Below, in pieces: positions 1-8,927 of a DNA stretch of 64,000 nucleotides. The notes under the pieces are model-generated. The model did not search any database. It saw only the letters and a list, made by a program, of their open reading frames with translations, and was not told the DNA's origin. Both the position numbers and the translations under genes were made by a program. The first letter of the stretch is position 1, and each line of letters opens with the position of its first letter. The stretch is from JASHPR01 sp963795055 (lineage in GTDB: Bacteria; Actinomycetota; Actinomycetes; Streptosporangiales; Streptosporangiaceae). The DNA lies in contig CAWCGJ010000044.1 in NCBI GenBank assembly GCA_963795055.1, forward strand, positions 1 through 64,000, given 5' to 3'.

Positions 1-73
1 CGGGGTGGCCGGATTTGAACCGGCGGCCTCTTCGTCCCGAACGAAGCGCGCTGCCAAGCTGCGCTACACCCCG
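1..73 (-). tRNA. tRNA-Pro (anticodon CGG)
   Basis: Read on the minus strand the segment folds as a cloverleaf: acceptor CGGGGTG pairs with CACCCCG, the D arm contains AGCTTGGCAGCGC, the anticodon stem CTTCG/CGAAG encloses the loop TTCGGGA (anticodon CGG, proline), and the T arm carries the GGTTCAAATCC signature. The discriminator base lies just outside the window, so the gene is one base short of complete. No CCA can be judged for the same reason. Confidence 0.95.
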
Positions 74-117
74 CGACCGCTCCCGAAGTCTAGCGGACGG
101 CACCCGGTGGCGCGCGC

Positions 118-1035
118 TCAGCCGTCCCGCGGGACCAAGGTCAGCAGCGACGCTTCCGGACGGCAGCACAGCCGGAACGGCGCCCACGGTGAGGTGCCCA
201 GGCCCCCGGACACGTGCAGCCACGGCCGCTGCGGGTCGTCGGAGCCGTCCGCGGGATGCCGGTGCAGCCCCTTCACCCGGGCGCGGTCGATACCGCAGTT
301 GGTGACCAGCGCGCCGTACCACGGCAGGCAGACCTGGCCGCCGTGGGTATGGCCGGCCAGCAGCAGGTCGTAACCGTCGTCGGCGAACCTGTCCAGGACC
401 CTGGGCTCGGGCGAGTGCATCACGCCGAGGCGCAGGTCGGCCCCGGGGTCGGCCGGGCGGGCGATCTCGTCATACCGGTCACGGTGGATGTGCGGGTCGT
501 GCACGCCGCCCACCTCGATGTCCAGGTCCGCGGCCTTGATCCGGCCGCGCCTGTTGTTCGCGTCCAGCCAGCCGGCCGCCTCCATGCTCGCGCCGAGCTC
601 GGCCCAGGGCAGGTCGGGCTCACCGCGCCGCGGGTGCAGCGTGCTGTCGCGCCACAGGTAGCGCGCCGGGTTCTTGGGGATCGGTGAGTACAGGTCGTTG
701 GACCCGTACACGAACACCCCGGGCCGGTCCAGCAGCGGCCCCAGGGCCTCAAGGAACGGCAGAACGGAATCCCGGTGGGCGATCGAGTCACCCGTGTTGA
801 CCACCAGGTCGGGCTGCAGCGCGTCCAGCGACCTGATCCAGGACATCAGCCGGTGTCGGCCGGGGGTCAGGTGCGCATCGGAGATGTGCAGGAGCCGCAG
901 CGGCCTGGCGCCGGGGGCCAGCACCGGGACGTCGTAGCGGCGCAGCGTGAACCAGTTGCGCTCGATGACCGCCGCGTAGCCGAAGACGCCGGCCCCGGCC
1001 GCGGCCGTGGCGCCGATGAGGGCTTGTCGTCGCAT
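118..1035 (-). CDS. Membrane-anchored metallophosphoesterase
   Basis: Calcineurin-like phosphoesterase of the YkuE/YaeI type, probably hydrolysing phosphoester bonds at the outer membrane face. The protein (305 aa) begins MRRQALIGATAAAG, a short positively charged signal-anchor, followed by the metal motifs ISDAHLTPG, a VNTGDS-type motif (GD), GSND, and GHTHGGQ near the C-terminus, which are the dinuclear metal ligands of this fold. The ATG at 1033-1035 was chosen because it directly precedes the hydrophobic segment; a GTG two codons upstream (1039-1041) is an alternative. It is divergent from the YqeY-like gene. The substrate cannot be told from sequence. Confidence 0.88.
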   Translation of the reverse strand: MRRQALIGATAAAGAGVFGYAAVIERNWFTLRRYDVPVLAPGARPLRLLHISDAHLTPGRHRLMSWIRSLDALQPDLVVNTGDSIAHRDSVLPFLEALGPLLDRPGVFVYGSNDLYSPIPKNPARYLWRDSTLHPRRGEPDLPWAELGASMEAAGWLDANNRRGRIKAADLDIEVGGVHDPHIHRDRYDEIARPADPGADLRLGVMHSPEPRVLDRFADDGYDLLLAGHTHGGQVCLPWYGALVTNCGIDRARVKGLHRHPADGSDDPQRPWLHVSGGLGTSPWAPFRLCCRPEASLLTLVPRDG

Positions 1036-1117
1036 CCACACATGGTGCCATGCCCCGGGCGCTGCTTCGCCACAGGCGCGAAGCGGGAACGGCCTCCGGA
1101 GGCGGCAGGATGTCCTC

Positions 1118-1573
1118 ATGGCTGGACTGAAGGATCGGCTCCGCGCCGATCTCACCGCTGCGATGAAGGCACGCGACGACGTGCGGACCAGGACGCTGCG
1201 CATGGTCCTGACCTCGGTCACTAACGAGGAGGTCGCCGGGGCCTCGGCCCGTGACCTCAGCGACGACGAGGTGCTCCGGCTGCTGGCCCGGGAGGCCAGG
1301 CGGCGTCGCGAGGCGGCCGACGCGTTCGAGGCGGCGGGGCGCACGGACCAGGCGGCCGCCGAGCGGGCCGAGGACCGGGTCTTGGCCGAGTACCTTCCCG
1401 CGCAGCTCAGCGACGCCGAACTGGCCGCGATCGTCGCCGAGGTGATCAGCGAGACCGGCGCGTCCGGCATGTCCGCGATGGGTCAGGTGATGAAGGCGGT
1501 TACGCCGCGGGTAGCCGGCCGGGCCGAGGGCGGGCGGGTAGCCGCCGAGGTCCGCCGCGCGCTGGCCGGCTAG
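1118..1573 (+). CDS. YqeY/GatB-like protein
   Basis: A 151-aa protein of the GatB/YqeY family, which shares the helical tail domain of the amidotransferase subunit GatB but has no amidase partner. Seen in the sequence: MAGLKDRLRADLTAAMKARD at the start, the conserved helical stretch ending in EYLPAQLSDAEL, and the family C-terminal pattern of Gly-Met-GQVMKAV followed by GRAEGG. The ATG at 1118 is preceded by GGAGGCGGCAGGA. Family members are proposed to act on tRNA-dependent amidation but the actual role is unproven. Its 3' end meets the convergent penicillin-binding protein gene with 21 bp between them. Confidence 0.88.
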   Translation: MAGLKDRLRADLTAAMKARDDVRTRTLRMVLTSVTNEEVAGASARDLSDDEVLRLLAREARRRREAADAFEAAGRTDQAAAERAEDRVLAEYLPAQLSDAELAAIVAEVISETGASGMSAMGQVMKAVTPRVAGRAEGGRVAAEVRRALAG

Positions 1574-1594
1574 CGCGGCGAGCCCGGTCAGCGC

Positions 1595-3904
1595 CTACGG
1601 GAGCCTGGCGGGCGGCAGGACGCCCAGCGGGGACTGCAAGGCGCCGCCCACGGGGGCGGTCGGGGTGGTGGCGGGACCGGCCGTGGGCGGGCCTCCCGGA
1701 CCGCCGTTGCCGTTCCCGTTGCCGTTCCCGCCGCCACCGCCGCCGCCATGACCACGGCCGCCGCCACCGCCACCACCGCCGCCCTTCTTCGGGGGCTTGG
1801 GCGAGTTGACCCCGTTGCCCATGGAGAAGAACGGGCTGTCCAAGGGCACGCCCACGAACTGGGTCCCCGGGCCCACCGCGGCGTTCGTGAAGGTCATCTG
1901 CCAGGTCGCGCCCGGCGCGTTGTCGCCGAACATCTGGCCCGGGCAGCTTTCGCCCCCGCCGAACGCGAGATCCTCCCGGTAGCACGAGTGCGGGAAGCCC
2001 ACCATCGCGCCGCCGGTGGTTGGATCGGTCGGGTTGAACACCGACACGTACCCGGCCAGGTGCGGAGTGTACCCGGCGAAGGCAGCGTAGAAGCCGCCGT
2101 TGGCGGTACCAGTCTTGGCCGCGGCCGGGACGTTGATGCCGCGGTCGGCCGCGGTGCCGGGGGAGACCAGGACGCCCTGCAGGATGTAGTTGGCCGCGTC
2201 GGCGACCTGGGCCGGGAACGCCTGGTGGCAGCCGGCGGACTGCACCGGCAGGCTCCCGCCGCTGCTGGTCAGGATCTCGTTGATCGCGATCGGGCTACAG
2301 TACCTTCCGCGCGCGGCCACCGTGGCGTAGGCCGCGGACATGCTCATCGGCGAGACGGGTTCCGATCCGAGGGTGAACGACGGGTTGTTGTCCGCCGAGT
2401 CGCTCTGGCCGAGCGCCCGGTCCGGGCGAAGTAGCGACTTGCCGTTCGCGAAGGTCATGCCCATGCTGGCGGCGGTCTTGACCACGTTGCACAGCCCGAC
2501 GTTCTGCTCGAGGTGGGCGTAGAACACGTTGATCGACTGCGTGGTGCCGTTGTACAGCGTGAAGGTACCCTTCCCGGCTCCTTCGGCGTTCGTCACGTTG
2601 AACGGGGCCGTCGGCTGGCCCTCGCAGTTGAAGTACGGGCCGATCGTGCTCGGAGAGACGATCGCCTGGCTGAACCCGAACGGCACCCCCTGCTTGAGCG
2701 CCGTGATCAGGGTGAAGATCTTGCTCGACGAGCCCGTCTGGACGCCCGTGCCGCCGTCGTACTGGGTCGGGGCGGCGTAGTCGACCGTGGTCTCGCCGGG
2801 CCCGCTGCCGTAGGGCCGGTCGACCGCGATCGCGCGGATCTTGCCGGTGCCCGGCTGGATCAGCACCTCGGTGTCCACGTTCCCGCCGGGGTTGAAGGCG
2901 CCCGAGTTGGCCGGAGCGACCCAGTTGACCGCGTCGTTCGCGGCCTTCTGGTCCTGCGGCTCCAGGGTGGTGTAGATCTTCAGGCCGCCGACGGTGTTCA
3001 GCATCTCCTTGGCCGCGGCGAGGGCCGGGTTGTTCCGCATGACCGCCAGCACGTAGTCGCAGAAGAACGCGTCGGCCGCCGCGGACTGGCTGAGGCACCC
3101 GCTCTGCAGCGGGAGGGTCGACATCTTCAGGGCGAGCGGCAGCTTCTCCGCGGCCGCGGCCTGCGCCCGCGTGATGTAGCCGACCTGGGCCATCCGGGTC
3201 AGCACGGTGTTGCGGCGTTCGATGGCGGGACCCGGGTTGTAGACCGGGTTGTAGGCCGTGGGATTGCGCACCAGCCCGGCCAGCAGCGCCGCCTCCGGGA
3301 GGGTCAGGCCCGCCGCGCTGGTGCTGAAGTAGCGCTCCGCCGCCACCTGGATGCCGTAGGCGCTCTCGTCGTAGTAGGCGGCGTTGAGGTAGGCGGCCAG
3401 CAGCTGCTGCTTGGTCATCTCGTGCTCGACCACCGCGGCCATCCGCAGCTCGCGGATCTTCCTGGCCACCGTGTCCTCGGACGCGTCGTCCTGCTGCTGC
3501 TTGGTGGTCGCGGTCAGGATCAGCGCGTTCTTGACGTACTCCTGCGCCAGCGTGGAGCCGCCCTGCGTGTTGGCGTTGTTGCTCAGGTCGTTGGCGAGCG
3601 CGCGGGCGGTGCCCCGCAGATCGAACGCGCCGTGCTGGTAGAACCGGGAGTCCTCGATCGCGACGATCGCGTTCCGCATCACCGGCGCGATCTGGTTGTA
3701 GGCGACCGGCACCCGGTAGATGTTCTTGGGGTAGTAGTACGCGATCAGGTTGCCGTCGGCGTCCAAGATCTCCGAGCGCGAGGGGATCTGCCCCAGCGAA
3801 GGCACCTTGAGCGTGTTGAAGGTGTTCGCCGCGTTACGGGTGAGGACCCCGGCCGCTCCGACCACCGGTACGGCCACGGCCGCTACGAGCAGCCCGGCCC
3901 CCAC
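1595..3904 (-). CDS. Bifunctional penicillin-binding protein (PBP1-type)
   Basis: Class A penicillin-binding protein (769 aa from a GTG start) that polymerises and cross-links peptidoglycan. Order: N-terminal membrane anchor (about 1-20), glycosyltransferase domain with EDSRFYQHGAFD (catalytic Glu84) and GGSTLAQEYVKN (115-126), then transpeptidase with SSSK (Ser392), SIN (457-459) and KTGT (597-600). No PASTA domain is seen. The tail from about residue 705 is extremely Gly/Asn-rich and ends in a Pro/Ala-rich segment. No ATG or GTG lies between the upstream in-frame stop (TGA, 3965-3967) and the GTG at 3904. The gene is divergent from wblA, the same arrangement known for ponA2/whiB4 in mycobacteria and the wblA locus of Streptomyces. 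Confidence 0.93.
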   Translation of the reverse strand: MGAGLLVAAVAVPVVGAAGVLTRNAANTFNTLKVPSLGQIPSRSEILDADGNLIAYYYPKNIYRVPVAYNQIAPVMRNAIVAIEDSRFYQHGAFDLRGTARALANDLSNNANTQGGSTLAQEYVKNALILTATTKQQQDDASEDTVARKIRELRMAAVVEHEMTKQQLLAAYLNAAYYDESAYGIQVAAERYFSTSAAGLTLPEAALLAGLVRNPTAYNPVYNPGPAIERRNTVLTRMAQVGYITRAQAAAAEKLPLALKMSTLPLQSGCLSQSAAADAFFCDYVLAVMRNNPALAAAKEMLNTVGGLKIYTTLEPQDQKAANDAVNWVAPANSGAFNPGGNVDTEVLIQPGTGKIRAIAVDRPYGSGPGETTVDYAAPTQYDGGTGVQTGSSSKIFTLITALKQGVPFGFSQAIVSPSTIGPYFNCEGQPTAPFNVTNAEGAGKGTFTLYNGTTQSINVFYAHLEQNVGLCNVVKTAASMGMTFANGKSLLRPDRALGQSDSADNNPSFTLGSEPVSPMSMSAAYATVAARGRYCSPIAINEILTSSGGSLPVQSAGCHQAFPAQVADAANYILQGVLVSPGTAADRGINVPAAAKTGTANGGFYAAFAGYTPHLAGYVSVFNPTDPTTGGAMVGFPHSCYREDLAFGGGESCPGQMFGDNAPGATWQMTFTNAAVGPGTQFVGVPLDSPFFSMGNGVNSPKPPKKGGGGGGGGGRGHGGGGGGGNGNGNGNGGPGGPPTAGPATTPTAPVGGALQSPLGVLPPARLP

Positions 3905-4327
3905 GGACAGGGCCGCGCAGGCCGGCCGCGCTGATGCGGCCGCCGCCGGCGCGGCGTTGCGAGTTCAGCACGCCAATCAGGTTACGCTGCCGTCGTTATG
4001 AGTACGCCCAGACAGCGCGATCCTGCGCTGTTTCCCTTGGTGGAGAGGGTTCCGGCGCCGCGCCGCCCGCTTGCGAGCGGCCTGATTGGCTGGCCCGCCG
4101 AAGGGGTAGACAGGGCCGTGACTAGTCACCTCCGGGCGTATAGCCCAGGCGGGCTATTTTGAGAAATGGGCCTGGTGGGGTCTAGCGCTACGGGCCGGAC
4201 TTCCGTAAGTTACCTTTCCGCGACCAACGCACCGAGGCCCGGCGTAACGCCGCGTGCCCGGACCACTACGAGACGCCATCCGGCGTGACGACCCCACGGG
4301 CCGTGGCGATCAGGAGGAGTGAACCGC
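3905..4327. promoter_or_regulatory. Divergent intergenic region between PBP and wblA
   Basis: 423 bases with no credible gene. It must hold the divergent promoters of the penicillin-binding protein (leftward) and wblA (rightward). Compared with flanking coding DNA it is less G/C-biased around 4120-4230. A strong Shine-Dalgarno AGGAGG at 4312-4317 belongs to wblA. I could not assign convincing -35/-10 pairs. Confidence 0.5.
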
Positions 4328-4627
4328 ATGTGGATCACGGACTGGACCGCGCGTGCTGCGTGCAAGGGAACTGATCCTGACGAGCTCTTCGTTCAGGGCG
4401 CCGCGCAGAATCGAGCCAAGCTCATCTGCCGGGGATGTCCTGTCCGGACCGAGTGCCTGGCTGACGCGCTCGACAACCGGATCGAGTTCGGCGTATGGGG
4501 CGGCATGACCGAGCGCGAGCGGCGGGCCCTGCTCCGCCGCCGCCCGGATGTCACCTCATGGCGCGATCTGCTCGAGAGCGCGCGCAACCAGTACGAGCGC
4601 GCGGGCGACGAGCTCGTCGCCAGCTGA
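4328..4627 (+). CDS. wblA: WhiB-family Fe-S regulator, WblA/WhiB4 group
   Basis: Small (99 aa) iron-sulfur cluster protein that acts as a redox/NO-responsive transcription factor; WblA controls developmental onset and antibiotic output in Streptomyces and its counterpart WhiB4 oxidative-stress genes in mycobacteria. The four cluster ligands are Cys12, Cys34, Cys37 and Cys43 (C-x21-C-x2-C-x5-C), followed by the family turn GVWGG (55-59) and a basic region ERERRALLRRR for DNA contact. The phrase DPDELFVQGAAQ is diagnostic of this subgroup. ATG 4328 is chosen over GTG 4319 because AGGAGG (4312-4317) is 10 nt before the ATG but only 1 nt before the GTG. PBP and ArsA-like neighbours support the assignment. 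Confidence 0.93.
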   Translation: MWITDWTARAACKGTDPDELFVQGAAQNRAKLICRGCPVRTECLADALDNRIEFGVWGGMTERERRALLRRRPDVTSWRDLLESARNQYERAGDELVAS

Positions 4628-4705
4628 TCAGGATGGTAGCGGATCACAGCGTCGTGATCGCCGGGCCCCTACGGTAGGTAACCTGCCCGGTTGTCGTTAT
4701 CCGAT

Positions 4706-4733
4706 GGTGACGTCGTCTGGGGACGTCGTCACC
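4706..4733. terminator. Possible bidirectional terminator hairpin
   Basis: GGTGACG (4706-4712) and CGTCACC (4727-4733) form a 7-bp perfect inverted repeat with a 14-nt loop between the convergent ends of wblA and the ArsA-like gene; the right arm covers that gene's stop codon. There is no T-run, so termination is only inferred. Confidence 0.35.
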
Positions 4734-5937
4734 CAGTGGAAAAGCTGTCCCCAACGGTCCCGAGCCCGGCCAGATCGTGCACGTCGTCGGGCTGGGCCGG
4801 CACCTCGGCGACCGGCACGTGCGGGTGCGCGGTCGTGAAGTGCTCGGCCACCCGGCGCTCGGCCACCGCGAGCTGCATCCGCTCGGCGTGCAGCCGCAGC
4901 GCCGCGATGGTCAGCGCGTGCGGCCCGGCCGAGGGGCCGTCGGCGGCCAGGGTCTCCGCGGCCGCGAGGCTGCGGGCCGCCGACAGGCGGGCCGCGGGCG
5001 AGCGGTGCACCCGGTTGAGAACCAGGCCGGCCAGCGGCATGCCCTCCTGGGCCAGGCGCTCCACGAAGTACGAGGCCTCGCGCAGCGCGTCCGGCTCGGG
5101 GGCCGCGACCACCAGGAACGCCGTGCCCGGCGCGCGCAGCAGCTGGTAGGTGTAGTCGGCCCGCTCCCGGAACCCGCCGAACATCGTGTCCAGGGCCGAC
5201 ACGAACGTCTGCACGTCCTTGAGTACCTGGGCGCCGAGCACCTTGGTCAGCACCCCGGTGACCATGCCGAAGCCGGTGTTCAGCATCCGCACGTAGGCCC
5301 GCCCGCCGACCTTCGCCGGGACCACGAGAAGCCGGATGAGCTTGCCGTCCAGGAACCGGCCCAGCCGCTGCGGGGCGTCGAGGAAATCGAGCGCGGACCG
5401 GCTCGGCGGGGTGTCCACCACGATCAGGTCCCAGGCGTCGGCCCGGCGCAGCTGGCCGAGCTTCTCCATGGCCATGTACTCCTGCGTGCCGGAGAACCCC
5501 GACGACAGCGACTGGTAGAACGGGTTGGCCAGGATCTGGGCCGCCCGGTCCGGGTCGGCGTGGGCTTCGACGATCTCGTCGAAGGTCCGCTTCATGTCCA
5601 GCATCATCGCGTGCAGGCTGCCCCCGGACGCTCCGTTATGGCCCTCGGTCTTCTCTCCGTTGGCCGCGCGCGCCCGGTCGGGGAGCGGAACCGGGCGCGG
5701 CGTGTTGTCGAGCGAGGACAGGCCCATGGACTGGGCCAGCCTGCGCGCCGGGTCGACGGTGAGCACGACGACGTGCCGGCCGCGCTCCGCCGCGCGCAGC
5801 CCGATGGCGGCGGCGGTGGTGGTCTTGCCGACGCCGCCGGACCCGCAGCAGACGATCACCCGGGTCCGCCGGTCATCGATCAGCCGGTCCAGGTCGAGCC
5901 GTGGCGGCACGGTCATCACGCGGTGCTCCCCGGTCAT
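4729..5937 (-). CDS. ArsA/GET3-like ATPase (second of pair)
   Basis: P-loop ATPase of the ArsA/GET3 anion-transporting ATPase family, 402 aa. The deviant Walker A motif GSGGVGKTTTA lies near residue 32-42, followed by the switch motif VDPARRLAQSMG and VVDTPPSRSALDFL (switch II). In actinomycetes such ATPases occur as a tandem pair beside wblA/whiB4; the Mycobacterium pair is linked to the redox/membrane-protein phenotype, but arsenite transport is not expected because no arsB/arsC genes are present. Start ATG 5937; an internal ATG eight codons in is possible. It follows the partner ATPase by 19 bp, so the two are probably one operon and may form a heterodimer. Confidence 0.9.
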   Translation of the reverse strand: MTGEHRVMTVPPRLDLDRLIDDRRTRVIVCCGSGGVGKTTTAAAIGLRAAERGRHVVVLTVDPARRLAQSMGLSSLDNTPRPVPLPDRARAANGEKTEGHNGASGGSLHAMMLDMKRTFDEIVEAHADPDRAAQILANPFYQSLSSGFSGTQEYMAMEKLGQLRRADAWDLIVVDTPPSRSALDFLDAPQRLGRFLDGKLIRLLVVPAKVGGRAYVRMLNTGFGMVTGVLTKVLGAQVLKDVQTFVSALDTMFGGFRERADYTYQLLRAPGTAFLVVAAPEPDALREASYFVERLAQEGMPLAGLVLNRVHRSPAARLSAARSLAAAETLAADGPSAGPHALTIAALRLHAERMQLAVAERRVAEHFTTAHPHVPVAEVPAQPDDVHDLAGLGTVGDSFSTG

Positions 5938-5956
5938 GCTGTGCTTCCCGCCTCGC

Positions 5957-6970
5957 TCATGCCGCCCCCTGGTTGCGGAGCGCGGCGGCCAGCCGGTACA
6001 GCCCGCCCAGGTCCATGCCGTCGAGGATCATCGGCAGCTCGTAGCACGGCTGGCCCGGCTCGGACAGCCGGTGCCGCTGCACTTCCTGGCCGACGGCGGC
6101 CACCGCGTGCTCGGTGAGCTCGGCGGCCAGGTCGGCGGCCAGGCGCAGGCTGTCGTCCAGCCCCGCGGCCTTGAGGCCCAGCGCGAGCTCGTGCTCGTCG
6201 ACCGATCCGGCCGCCGCCCGGCGCAGCTCGGCCGGGGGCAGTTCCTCCGCCCGCACCATGTTGATCATGATGCCGCCGACCTGGATCCCGCCGTCGGGCA
6301 GTTCGCGCAGTTCGGTGACGCCGTCCAGGACCTCCTGCACGGGCATTTCCTCGAGCGTGCTGACGAAGTGCACGGCGGTCTCGGGCGAGCGGATCACCCG
6401 CTGCACCGTGTCGGCGTGGTTGCGGATCGGCCCGACCCTGGCCAGCCCGGACACCTCGGTGCTCACGTTGAGGAAGCGGCCGATCCGGCCGGTCGGCGGG
6501 GCGTCCATGACCACGGCGTCGTAGACCCGCTTGCCGCCCTTCTTACGGCGGACGGCCTCGGCCGCCTTCCCGGTCAGCAGCACGTCCCGCAGCCCCGGCG
6601 CGATCGTGGTCGCGAAGTCCGTGACGCCGACCCTGGTCAGCGCCTTGCCCGCGTGCCGCAGGTTGTAGAACATCTCCAGGTACTCCAGCAGCGCCGACTC
6701 CGGGTCGGCCACCAGCGCGTATACGTCGCCGCCGGGCTGGGTGTCGCTGTCCGGCGCCACAGCGATCTTGCGCTCCTCGTAGGGGAGCGGCGGGCAGTCG
6801 AAGACCTGGGCGATCCCCTGGCGGCCCTCCACCTCCATCAGCAGTACCCGCTTCCCGCCAGACGCGAGCGCGAGCGCGAGGGCGCCGGCCACCGTCGTCT
6901 TGCCGGCCCCGCCCTTTCCCGTGACGACGTGCAGCCGCACGCCCTCCCAGTCCGTGTCCCGTGTGCTCAC
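5957..6970 (-). CDS. ArsA/GET3-like ATPase (first of pair)
   Basis: 337-aa ArsA-like P-loop ATPase with Walker A TGKGGAGKTTVAG near residues 17-29, the signature lysine (GKGG) of the deviant Walker family, and VVMDAPPTGRIGRFL as switch II. It opens the two-gene ATPase operon. The GTG at 6970 has no usable Shine-Dalgarno, but TAGCCT (plus-strand 6978-6983 read on minus) ends 7 nt upstream, which is the geometry of a leaderless transcript. Function is inferred from the family (tail-anchored-protein or anion-related ATPase); no transport partner is in the window. Confidence 0.9.
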   Translation of the reverse strand: MSTRDTDWEGVRLHVVTGKGGAGKTTVAGALALALASGGKRVLLMEVEGRQGIAQVFDCPPLPYEERKIAVAPDSDTQPGGDVYALVADPESALLEYLEMFYNLRHAGKALTRVGVTDFATTIAPGLRDVLLTGKAAEAVRRKKGGKRVYDAVVMDAPPTGRIGRFLNVSTEVSGLARVGPIRNHADTVQRVIRSPETAVHFVSTLEEMPVQEVLDGVTELRELPDGGIQVGGIMINMVRAEELPPAELRRAAAGSVDEHELALGLKAAGLDDSLRLAADLAAELTEHAVAAVGQEVQRHRLSEPGQPCYELPMILDGMDLGGLYRLAAALRNQGAA

Positions 6971-7159
6971 CCCTTGGAGGCTATCCGCGCCGACGCACCA
7001 GATATCTCTGCTCTCCCGGGCGCGGGCCGGCCGGCGTCCCGCGACCCACCCGCGGTTCGGGGCCGCAACGGGACTTCAGCAACGGTGTCGGCGTACCGAA
7101 ATGCCACTAGGCTGGGACGAAAGTACTGGCGCAACCGTGACCGGAGAGAGGTGAAGGTG

Positions 7160-8203
7160 ATGGTTGTTCTAGTGGTCATTCTGGTCATACTCGTCGTCGG
7201 CGGGCTTATCGCCGCAGGCCGGTCGCTGAAGATCGTCCAGCAGTATGAGCAGGGGATCATTTTCCGGTTCGGGAAGGTGCTGCCGGGCACCCGCGGTCCG
7301 GGGTTGACCATTATCCGGCCGGTCGGCGACCGGATGCAGAAGGTCAACATGCAGATCATCGCGATGGCCGTCCCGGCGCAGGAGGGCATCACCCGGGACA
7401 ACGTCAGCGTCCGGGTCGACGCGGTGGTGTACTTCCGGGTGGTGGACCCGATCAAGGCGACCATCAACGTGCAGAACTACATGTTCGCGATCTCCCAGCA
7501 GGCGCAGACCTCGCTGCGCTCGATCATCGGCCAGTCCGAGATGGACCAGCTGCTGTCGGAGCGAGACAGCGTCAACCGGGAGCTGCGCCGGAACATCGAC
7601 GAGCCGACCGAGGGCCCGTGGGGCATCCGGGTGGAGCGGGTGGAGATCAAGGACGTGTCGCTGCCCGAGGGGATGAAGCGGTCGATGTCGCGGCAGGCGG
7701 AGGCGGAGCGGGAGCGCCGCGCGCGGATCATCACCGCCGACGGCGAGTACCAGGCGTCCAAGCGGCTGGCCGCGGCGGCCAACGTGATGGCCCGTGACCC
7801 GGCCGCGCTGCAGCTGCGGCTGCTGCAGACCGTGGTCGAGGTGGCCGCGGAGCGCAACAGCACGCTGGTCATGCCGGTGCCGGTCGAGCTGCTGCGGTTC
7901 TTCGACAAGTTCACCCCCCCCAGCGCGGCGCAGGAACCGGGCGCGGGCGGCTCGCTGGCCGACTTCGGCGGCGACGACGTGGACGAGGAGGAAAAGGTGA
8001 TCGAGAGCGGCGCGCCGCTGGAGATCCCCGAAGTACCCGTGATCCCCGAGCTGCCCGAGGGGGACAAGGGTCTCAACGCGCTGGGCACCCCGGACGACGC
8101 CACGGTCGTGACCGGGACCGGGGACGGAAACGGCCACAGCGACGACACCGTGGTGGAGCCGGCCGAGGCGCCCGCCCGGCGCGGACGGCACTCGGGCACG
8201 TAG
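7160..8203 (+). CDS. SPFH/band 7 (slipin-like) membrane protein
   Basis: 347-aa SPFH-domain protein with a single N-terminal membrane helix (VVLVVILVILVVGGLIAAG) and the slipin signature QQYEQGIIFRFGKVLPGTRG. A coiled-coil follows the SPFH domain (about 175-230, rich in RQAEAERERRARI), then an acidic, disordered C-terminal tail of about 80 residues. Such proteins scaffold membrane microdomains. ATG 7160 was chosen because GGAGAGAGGTG lies 7-10 nt upstream; the in-frame GTG at 7151 sits inside that site. A strong hairpin terminator follows the stop, so it is likely transcribed alone. No NfeD partner protease is adjacent. Confidence 0.92.
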   Translation: MVVLVVILVILVVGGLIAAGRSLKIVQQYEQGIIFRFGKVLPGTRGPGLTIIRPVGDRMQKVNMQIIAMAVPAQEGITRDNVSVRVDAVVYFRVVDPIKATINVQNYMFAISQQAQTSLRSIIGQSEMDQLLSERDSVNRELRRNIDEPTEGPWGIRVERVEIKDVSLPEGMKRSMSRQAEAERERRARIITADGEYQASKRLAAAANVMARDPAALQLRLLQTVVEVAAERNSTLVMPVPVELLRFFDKFTPPSAAQEPGAGGSLADFGGDDVDEEEKVIESGAPLEIPEVPVIPELPEGDKGLNALGTPDDATVVTGTGDGNGHSDDTVVEPAEAPARRGRHSGT

Positions 8204-8245
8204 CCCCGCGCAACGCCGCGGGCCAGCCCGCGCAAGGCCCTGATC

Positions 8246-8278
8246 GGGGAGACGCCGACCGCGCGCCGGCGTCTCCCC
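8246..8278 (+). terminator. Strong hairpin terminator after SPFH gene
   Basis: GGGGAGACGCCG (8246-8257) and CGGCGTCTCCCC (8267-8278) form a perfect 12-bp stem with a 9-nt loop, 42 nt beyond the SPFH stop codon. A short T run (TTTT) follows 10 nt later. This is the strongest hairpin I saw in the first 30 kb. Confidence 0.8.
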
Positions 8279-8292
8279 GCTAAGGTTTTGCC

Positions 8293-8448
8293 ATGGCCAA
8301 GTGGGAGTACGCGACGGTTCCGCTGTTGGTGCACGCGACAAAACAGATCCTGGACAACTGGGGCGAGGACGGGTGGGAGCTCGTGGCCGTCGTTCCGGGG
8401 CCGAATCCCGAGCAGCTCGTCGCCTACATGAAGCGCGAACGGTCGTGA
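8293..8448 (+). CDS. DUF4177-type small protein
   Basis: A 51-aa protein starting MAKWEYATVPLLVHATKQIL and containing the WGEDGWELVAVVPGP core typical of DUF4177 proteins, which are short alpha/beta proteins of unknown role found beside ridA in many actinomycetes. The ATG has no Shine-Dalgarno; TAAGGT (8281-8286) lies 6 nt upstream, suggesting a leaderless mRNA beginning at or next to the start codon. The stop overlaps the GTG start of the RidA gene by 4 bp, so the two are translationally coupled. Confidence 0.85.
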   Translation: MAKWEYATVPLLVHATKQILDNWGEDGWELVAVVPGPNPEQLVAYMKRERS

Positions 8449-8927
8449 GCGCGCCGGAGGACGGGTCGCCCGAGGCCCGGCTGGCCGCGATCGGGCTCAC
8501 CCTGCCGAAGGTGTCGCCGCCGCTGGCCGCCTACGTGCCCGCCGTGCGCACCGGCGACTACGTGTACACGGCCGGGCAGCTGCCGCTCGTCGACGGGCAG
8601 CTGCTGGCCACGGGCAAGGTCGGGGCCGACATCGGCGTGGTCGAGGCCAGCGCGCTGGCCCGGACCTGCGCGCTGAACGCGCTGGCCGCCGTGGTGTCGG
8701 TGACCGGCGAGCTCTCCGCGATCCGGCGCATCGTCAAGCTGACCGGCTTCGTGGCCAGCGCCCCGACCTTCACCCAGCAGGCCCAGGTGGTCAACGGCGC
8801 GAGCGAGCTGCTGCTCGAGGTGTTCGGCGATGCGGGCCGGCACGCCCGCAGCGCCGTCGGGATGGCGGTGCTGCCGCTGGACGCCCCGGTCGAGGTCGAG
8901 CTGATCGCCGAGGTCCGGGACATATGA
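8445..8927 (+). CDS. RidA-family protein (enamine/imine deaminase-like)
   Basis: 160-aa YjgF/YER057c/UK114 (RidA) family protein, which hydrolyses reactive enamine/imine intermediates produced by PLP enzymes. Seen: GDYVYTAGQLPLVDGQL near the N-terminus, the central NALAAVVSVTGELSAIRRIV, and the C-terminal RSAVGMAVLPLDAPVEVELIAEV. The usual catalytic Arg aligns with HARSAVGMA. The GTG start overlaps the DUF4177 stop. Which substrate is used cannot be seen; members of this longer subgroup are often not the canonical housekeeping RidA. Confidence 0.87.
   Translation: MSAPEDGSPEARLAAIGLTLPKVSPPLAAYVPAVRTGDYVYTAGQLPLVDGQLLATGKVGADIGVVEASALARTCALNALAAVVSVTGELSAIRRIVKLTGFVASAPTFTQQAQVVNGASELLLEVFGDAGRHARSAVGMAVLPLDAPVEVELIAEVRDI

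Noticed and set aside
4777..6117. Long open frame antisense to the ArsA-like genes
   Set aside because: Arises from G/C-rich codon structure on the opposite strand; composition is Arg/Gly/Pro/His-rich without any domain, and the minus-strand genes are clear.
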